DNA of 64,000 nucleotides from Pohlia nutans. Lineage: Eukaryota; Streptophyta; Bryopsida; Bryales; Mniaceae. The first letter of the stretch is position 1, and every line of letters begins with the position of its first letter. Made by a program: the position numbers and the translations under genes. Below the pieces are notes generated by a model. It had not been told where the DNA came from and did not search any database. It saw only the letters and a program-made list of their open reading frames with translations. This document shows, piece by piece, positions 58,172-64,000 of this stretch. Location of the stretch: assembly GCA_022496805.1 (NCBI GenBank), contig CM040102.1:806001-870000 (forward strand), written 5' to 3'.

Positions 58172-58941
58172 GGCTCCTATGATTGACAACACTTTTGTGC
58201 TACAGTAGACGAGGTTGCAGCCTGGATGTTTATGATTAAAATCAGAATATTATAGTATTGAACAGGAAGTTTTAGTATTGACAGTAAGGTACAATACCTA
58301 TGAATTATATATTCTTTGTTATTCTGTTGTGATGAAACCAGGTGACTATCACAAAAAGAAATTCTTTTGTCAAAGTATAAATAAGACCGAACGACAAGTT
58401 CTTCTCGTTAATATTCTATCACTTTCCAGTGTATGACTCAGCCAACGCCAAATTAGATTCATCCCAATCTCATTGCATCCACTCATTAACTTTGAACTGC
58501 GAGCTGATGCATGTGGCACACTACATTTCGTCTCTACTTTAATTAGCTAGCGCCGTATAAAACTTTGACATTGTTTAGATTAGTCGTTCGGCTAAAGTGA
58601 AATTCATGTCAGTTGCAAGGCGGCTCCAATCTTAGACCTATCTCACCGTCTACATTTTAATTTCTACCGTGACTCTGAATATAGTGACTCCATCGGAAAC
58701 GACACCTAGTTATATTCTCAACCCAAATTTAATGCCCCTCACAATCCATCTTCTCGTGTCTTCTTTGCTGAATTATTTCTCTTTCTTAACCAACTAGTAT
58801 CTCTCTAGCCCGATCGTTTCTATGGCCAGCATTTCCGTATGAGGTGATGAGGTCCCACTAGTTCTACCCGTAGGTGAGACTGGCTTTGTCAAAGTCACCT
58901 CTAAACTTCTCTACATTAGGTTCGGTCTAGCAGAAAGCTCT
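58172..58941. other. Spacer between the small gene and the MULE gene
   Basis: AT-rich, no supported gene. The last 100 bp may be leader of the MULE transposase, whose frame seems to begin near 58920. Confidence 0.5.
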
Positions 58942-61900
58942 ATGATGGTCGAAGAAGAGGTCCTTGAGAAGTATGGAATAGTGAAAGAGGGCATTCTACA
59001 GTCTAGATGTGAAGATGACGAGGGTTTCTACAGGCTCCTCCATCCGGGTCAGTACAAAGCATACGGTCTTACCCCGCAGCAACTGGCTGCATCTACTGAA
59101 ATTTTAGCCCCTGCCTCAGATACTTCCACTGTAGAGTTGCCCCACGCACGTCGTGATAGGAGGGAATTTGCAGATCCAACTCGTTCCGTTGCAGATATTA
59201 TGGTCAATCTTCGCAATGTGAAACGCGAGAGTCTAGACCCCATCATTGAGTTGTCCAGTGAATCTGAGGGGCAAACACCATCACTACCCTCGCATCTTCC
59301 AAACTTGAATGAACCAGCTCCTTTTGTTTCCAGTCAAGCTACTGTCCGCACCCCCGCTAATAGTCCATCTTCCTCCTCATTCTCCCTCCCTCCTCTATAT
59401 CCTAGTAGTTCACAAGATTGTCCTAGTGTTATGCAATGTCTGCGGAAGCTGTCTAGTGTCCCTGGCTCTCGTAATGAACTTGCTCAAATAGATTTTGATC
59501 GCATCGAATATCACAAGGTGCAGTTCTTTCCCTCGCAGTTTGACGGGGATGTGATTTTTGAGCTACCACCGGTTTCTGAGCGTGTACACTCTTCCAGAGC
59601 CCGGAGCATGGAGGGAATGGACAAGCGTTATGATGGCCACACATGGTGCCGCACCACGACGTCCAACATCCACAACCCCTTCGGTTTGAAGTTCAGGAGG
59701 TCAGCGTGCGTTGGACACTTGCGTTGCGACAACGAAGACTGTGACTATCTTGCTAGAACGTATAAGAAGAATGAGACAGAGTGGACTGGTACAACTAACT
59801 TCCCGTTCGATATTCGTCAAAGCCCTCCTCCGGAATCTTCCATTGCATGTAGAATCTGCAAGAAAGTCCCTTCTTGTCGTGACTCTTGCTCGGTGCGGGT
59901 GTATTACGCGCTCAATGTGAACGACAGGTCTCGTGCATGTATCCATTTGGGCTTCCATCGACATCCCGTCGCCGATGGACCGTGTAGAGAGTCCATGGAG
60001 ACCATCATCGGCTTGATTGCATCGGAGGTGGCGAAGACTCCCACCGCCAAGAACTCGGCCATCGCTCTTGCAAGTAGCAAGGAGTTCTTCGAGACGTTTC
60101 TTGTCCACAGTGGGCCAAGCCCAAAAGAGATGCTCCAAGGACAGGAACTGGACAAGGTGACCATGGACAAGTTCCGCATGCTCAGCTCTCCGAACGTTCG
60201 GAACATGATCGCCACTTTTCGCGCTCAAGGCAAAGGCAAAGGCGAGATTGATCAAATTCTAGAGATGAAGCGGCATGCGAAGATCGAGTTCATACACGAC
60301 AGTGTATTCCCGGGACAAGGCCAGGAAAAGGTATATCTCTTCAAAATGCTCGTGCATGGCCCCGGGAGTGGCGTCGACCTCGTGAGAAGAATGCAACCTG
60401 GAGGTGACCTCCAAAATTGCTTTGTCATGTTCAATCACGTGAAGAGAGTGAAGCCATGGACCACCATTGCCTGCCATGTTTATGACTCCACCTACTGCAA
60501 GGTGATGACAATCGCTATCTGCGATATGCAAACGGAAGGCACTGAGGGACAACTTATATTTTGGCGTTGCCTGAACAAAGTCATGGACAACAATGGCGTA
60601 CCAAATCCAAACTTCAAAGGTTTCATGTGCGACAGCGCACAAGCAAACTTCAATGCAGTTCGCATTGTCTATGGCTCGGGCAATCCTGCCGTGCCTATGG
60701 TAGACCGTGAAAGGACTTGTCTATTCCACTGGGCAACGAGCATGCACAAGCACACTGAGAAGCTGATCGCCAAGAACTTCCAGAATCAGCACATCAGGCT
60801 TTGCAAACAATATAAAGATGCCCAAACAATGGACGAAGCTGACAGGATGTACCTTGAGTTGAGAGCGTGGTGGTACTCGTCCGGTGCTGCTTCAGAGGAT
60901 GCCATTCGCGAGCTTGAAGACTGGTTGGCCTTTTGGCATTTTCGCTACCGTCAATGGGGCGGTTTCATGGAAACGATAAAATATCAAAAGCACCCTTTCA
61001 CTTCACGTGGATGTATAGAATATGTTGTAGTCCCTCGATGTCGATGGTCGTTCCCCCGTAATTGCCTGCATGTTGACGGGGTCAAGTATTGACCCCTCGG
61101 GCCCGACGGTTGCTTGGACACCTACCACTATAAATAAATTTTGGAGGAACAAAGGGCACTTAGAAAATAGCTGTCGGCCTCGACGACTATTTTTCTTAAA
61201 TTTTTTTTTTTTTTTTTCGCAAATTAGAGTTAAAAACTAGAAATAAATAAATAAATAAATAAATAAAATTCCTTCAAACGTGATTATTTATACATCTATC
61301 ACCCCAACGTAATTATTATTAAAACTTTCCTAAGCCGTGAGATCAAAATTGTTTTGTGCAATAAGATAAATTGGGTGATGCAATTTATGCAGAATCTGAC
61401 CGCAGATGAACTAGCAAACATCCCAACATGCAACCTTGCAAAGACCGTTCACAACAAGTGGATGCAAGCCTTCGGGAAGCGAGGCTCGGACCTCTTTGTC
61501 GCCACCACCGATGATTGGGTACGTGCGTTCATGCAGATGACCAACTACAGAACATTTCTATGTGGAGGTCCGTCTGGAACTGGTCCGTCCAAGCACGATC
61601 TAAAACTGAAGATGGCTATGGCATCCCATGACGGCAAGAAGATCGCCGAAGCAATTAACAACATGCCTGGGGCTGCGGAGGTTTCTACACGAGTTCCACA
61701 CTTGGAAGGGGAAGAGGTGTTTGGATCGTCCAAGAGAAAGCTCGACATGCCAGTGGGTTGCGAGGGAGATTCTCATCGCCCTGACAAGGTGAACTTCTCA
61801 CATCCACGTGTCCAAACACGATTTGCCTCCGCTAGAATGAACTCGGAGCAATCACCAAGATCTACTTCTCCGGTTCCATTCACAACTAGGGTGTTGGAGA

Positions 61901-62772
61901 CTCACTGTGACACTTCAAAATGGCACATTGCAAGGATGTCACACAAGTCCAGAAAGCAGTGTCACGCAGTGCAAGCGGGGAATGGCAACAAGTGCAAGAT
62001 GTTGATTGTGAAGGGCGGAAAGGCTATAGCTGCCCCAACCTACCGAGGCACTAGGACGGAGTACAAAGGGACTAAACCTCAGACGGCTGATTTCTGGTTT
62101 TGTTCTGACCAAATCGCATGATGTGTCATGGGTCCGAAGCGCTTCTTTGTCATAGATCGCCCGGAACTCCCGGACGTTTAGCCCGTCCTCTCTGGTACAA
62201 ACCTCACGCGTTCGGAGATCCTAGAGCTCCAGGAGGCCGGCTTTCGTCTGCAGTCCACTACGGCCCTTTCGCCTCGACGCCTCTTTACGACCTCGAAAGT
62301 GTTTGAGCCGGTGCTCTGGACTCACTCACGGCCATTGCATGTTGACAGAGTTCCGTCATCTTGAAACGGCAAAAACGTGTGTCGGAACACCAAGGCTCCC
62401 AGGGAAGCTCACCGCAATCAATGGGAGAGTGCACGAAACGTCAAGGCGAATATTCTACGCGTCAACCTACTCCCCTATCCCGGGCTTGGTGCCATCATCG
62501 TGCTCTAGTCCGGGGTGGAGCCCGATGATAATTTGTACCATATCACATTGTGCAATTTTCCGTCATATACGTGCCCACATTGTGTGAGCATGAATTCTGC
62601 AGCTGTTGGGAGGCGTGGCCAGTACGTCAACTGCAAACACCTTTACTATATCTTTCGTTTCTTTTGCAAGCTGGACTATAAAGTTGACACGTACATCCAT
62701 GTCCCTACTCTCAGCTTGGATGAGGTTAAAAATATTCTACTGGCAGCTGGGATCATCAAGACCGAGGAATGA
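58942..62772 (+). pseudogene. MULE transposase with GCM/WRKY-like zinc finger and SWIM finger, decayed
   Basis: ORF one (58942 to about 61000) has a Ser/Pro-rich start, a zinc-binding region (TWCRTTTSNIHNP, CVGHLRCDNEDCDYLAR, CRICKKVPSC), a long helical part and the MULE DDE domain: HVYDSTYCKVMTIAICD, GFMCDSAQANFNAVR, ERTCLFHW. An intron or insertion follows (about 61000-61382). Exon two, from NLTADELANIPTCNLAK at 61383, continues to FWFCSDQIA and TGA 62119-62121. The same frame continues after that stop (SGTNLTRSEILELQEAGF), has further stops near 62180 and 62361, and ends with a SWIM-type C.C...CKH finger (YTCPHC, VNCKHLYYIF) at 62515-62772. The protein would cut and move MULE elements in the nucleus. 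At least three stops make it non-functional. Related copies are typical of mosses and other non-seed streptophytes. Confidence 0.85.
61241..61268. repeat. (AAAT)n microsatellite
   Basis: Seven AAAT units inside the intron or insertion of the MULE gene, shortly after an 18-base T run near 61200. Confidence 0.9.
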
Positions 62773-63201
62773 AGAATGAGGACTAGTCTATGTTTAGACG
62801 TGGAGACTAGAACTAGCTGCAATATCTTCCTACTTAGAATAGATGATGCCCTATATTGAATTGGTTGAAGTACTTGCATGATAACTTTGTCCACTATAAC
62901 TATGTATTAGCAAAAAAAAAAAAAAAAAAAAATACTACATATAGATCCACATGTTATCTTTCAGTTCTTGGTCTCTTTTAAAAAAGCTCACTTGATGGGG
63001 TTCAGTTTCACCCATGTACCCTATAATTTTCCACCTCTTTACCCTAAAACTTTAACATTGAACTACTCTAAGTACTAACCCACGGTTATAGGTGCAGCGG
63101 TCATAGGGTACCAAAATTTACTATTATTAGTAAAATCCTAAAAATAGAATTGTATTTTCTAAAATTAGTGTCATTTTTAAAATTCAGATGGATCCTATAC
63201 T
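62773..63201. other. Spacer with A22 run
   Basis: No gene. A homopolymer of about 22 A at 62911-62932 follows the MULE gene by 140 bp. The segment 63080-63093 is the inner part of the inverted repeat shared with 45133-45146. Confidence 0.6.
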
Positions 63202-63234
63202 CTAGGCTCTCCAAATCCCCGCTCTCCGGACTTG

Positions 63235-63253
63235 GGCTCTCCTCTCTAGGCTC
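63235..63253 (-). repeat. 19-bp inverted repeat, right copy
   Basis: Partner of 45050-45068. It lies at the truncation point of the second ParB/MTase-like copy. Confidence 0.7.
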
Positions 63254-63261
63254 GCACGGTA

Positions 63262-64000
63262 GCGTCGTTGATACCCTGAGTCCCTTTTAGTACCCCTATG
63301 CTCCTGATTCTGATGCTGAGATTCTGCATCAACAACACTAGACGAAGAAGGCTTTGGGACTTCTTGTACCTTTGGATTCTTCTTCTTCTCTTCCTTCTTG
63401 GCAATCTTCTCCGCTTGTTTCTCAATCTTGGCTTGCTCCCGGGCAGCTACCTTCTCTTCAAATTGAGTAATCTTCAACGCCTTCTTCTTGACTGTCTTCA
63501 GCTTCAACCTTGGCGATGAGTTTAAGCCGCGCCTCCTCATCAAGCTTGTCCAACTCACCAACCAACAGGGCAGGTATATCGGCAGTCTCAGCTAAGGATT
63601 TGAGATCCATTTCCTCAGCATGAACATAACCCAACAGACAGTCCAAATACCACCCAACCCCCTTGAGATGTGTGCTTGTCCACGTCTTCAACTGTAGCGG
63701 AGAGAACATGCAATACTCAGAAGAACGATCCATCCAACTCTCAAGGAACACAGGAAGATCTGTCTTGGCAATTGCCTTCTTCTCCAGTAACTCATGCTTG
63801 AAATACCTGTAGCCATACAATACTGAGCAATTAGTATTATCATTTGATCCAATATTAGGTGTACCTTTACAAAAAAAACGTTTACCTCAAAACCAAGTTA
63901 AACCAAAAAAAAAAATTACCTGTAGACCACACGTTTGACCACAAGATCAGAACCCTTGAAATCCTTGAAGGCAATTGATTTCTTGAAGGATTCAGCCCCC
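63262..64000 (-). pseudogene. Second copy of the ParB/MTase-like gene, truncated
   Basis: Matches the middle of the gene at 45639-50036: exon to 63920 (FKDFKGSDLVVKRVVYR, donor CAG|GTAATT), intron, then the exon from 63810 with YFKHELLEKKAIAKTDLP and LQLKTWTSTHLKGVGW, then the coiled coil ending GTKRDS. A 4-base insertion near 63490 (after KVEAED) shifts the frame relative to the first copy. Downstream it stops abruptly at about 63280, next to the inverted repeat at 63235-63253, so all methylase motifs are missing. The 5' part runs off the window. Confidence 0.75.

Larger units (their letters stand above)
45050..63253. mobile_element. Candidate 18-kb block: ParB/MTase-like gene plus MULE transposase between inverted repeats
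   Basis: GAGCCTAGAGAGGAGAGCC at 45050-45068 is the exact reverse complement of 63235-63253, and ACCTATAACCGTGG at 45133-45146 is the reverse complement of 63080-63093. Inside the left end (570 bp) lies the 3' end of a minus-strand ParB/MTase-like gene; inside the right end (460 bp) lies the 3' end of a plus-strand MULE gene. The layout repeats that of the 15.5-30.2 kb block. The short AG-rich repeats and lack of a 9-bp target duplication make the element call provisional. Confidence 0.4.

Noticed and set aside
1..64000. tRNA, rRNA or other structured RNA genes
   Set aside because: No tRNA A/B box pair with a plausible cloverleaf and no rRNA-like segment was noticed; a covariance-model scan would be needed to exclude them fully.

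Overview
The window is eukaryotic nuclear DNA, almost certainly from a streptophyte. Reasons: GT-AG introns of plant type, plant transposon families (CACTA/TNP2 with DUF4218 and DUF4216, MULE with SWIM finger, a gag-like 'putative plant transposon' domain), TATA-type promoters, and long tandem arrays in AT-rich spacer. The mix of families, especially the DUF7869 protein, the moss-type MULE and the ParB/DNA-methylase-like proteins, fits a charophycean alga (Chara-like), bryophyte or lycophyte better than a flowering plant. I cannot fix the species. No ordinary housekeeping gene is evident; nearly everything recognisable is mobile-element derived and most copies are broken.

Layout. 1-7.8 kb: a dead CACTA TNP2 transposase gene on the minus strand, with a solo LTR (5696-6132) in one intron. 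10.0-15.1 kb: a truncated ORF followed by a CCGG-rich, non-autonomous gag-type element (copy 1). 15.5-30.2 kb: a 14.7-kb block bounded by a perfect 33-bp inverted repeat. It holds an intact 1368-aa minus-strand ORF at its left side and a broken DUF7869 transposase-like gene on the plus strand at its right side; between them are 122-bp satellite arrays in opposite orientations, a T-rich tract and a field of CAATTGG sites. 30.8-31.2 kb: a CACTA-end fragment and a 9-bp minisatellite. 31.47-37.07 kb: a complete 5.6-kb non-autonomous CACTA element with 3-bp target duplication, carrying pieces of transposon genes and a captured SET domain. 37.1-44.7 kb: GTCC-rich promoter-like arrays around a broken kinase-like gene, with gag-type element copy 2 (40112-44652, 5-bp target duplication AACCC) inserted in one array. 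45.05-63.25 kb: a second block bounded by shorter inverted repeats, with a decayed ParB/DNA-methylase-like gene on the minus strand at the left, CACGAG/CTCGTG arrays and small genes in the middle, and a broken MULE transposase on the plus strand at the right. 63.2-64 kb: another truncated copy of the methylase-like gene.

Main idea. Two unrelated transposase types (DUF7869 and MULE) each sit at the right end of a large block, and each is paired with a divergently transcribed gene of one architecture at the left end: a ParB/Srx-like fold with a DG(Q/N)H motif followed by a beta-class (N4/N6) DNA methyltransferase-like fold whose catalytic DPPY/SPPY motif looks lost. This looks like a recurrent transposon cargo protein, perhaps a DNA-binding, methylation-reading or anti-silencing factor. 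The architecture and gene order are read from the sequence; the function is inference. The 1368-aa copy is the only one that is open from end to end.
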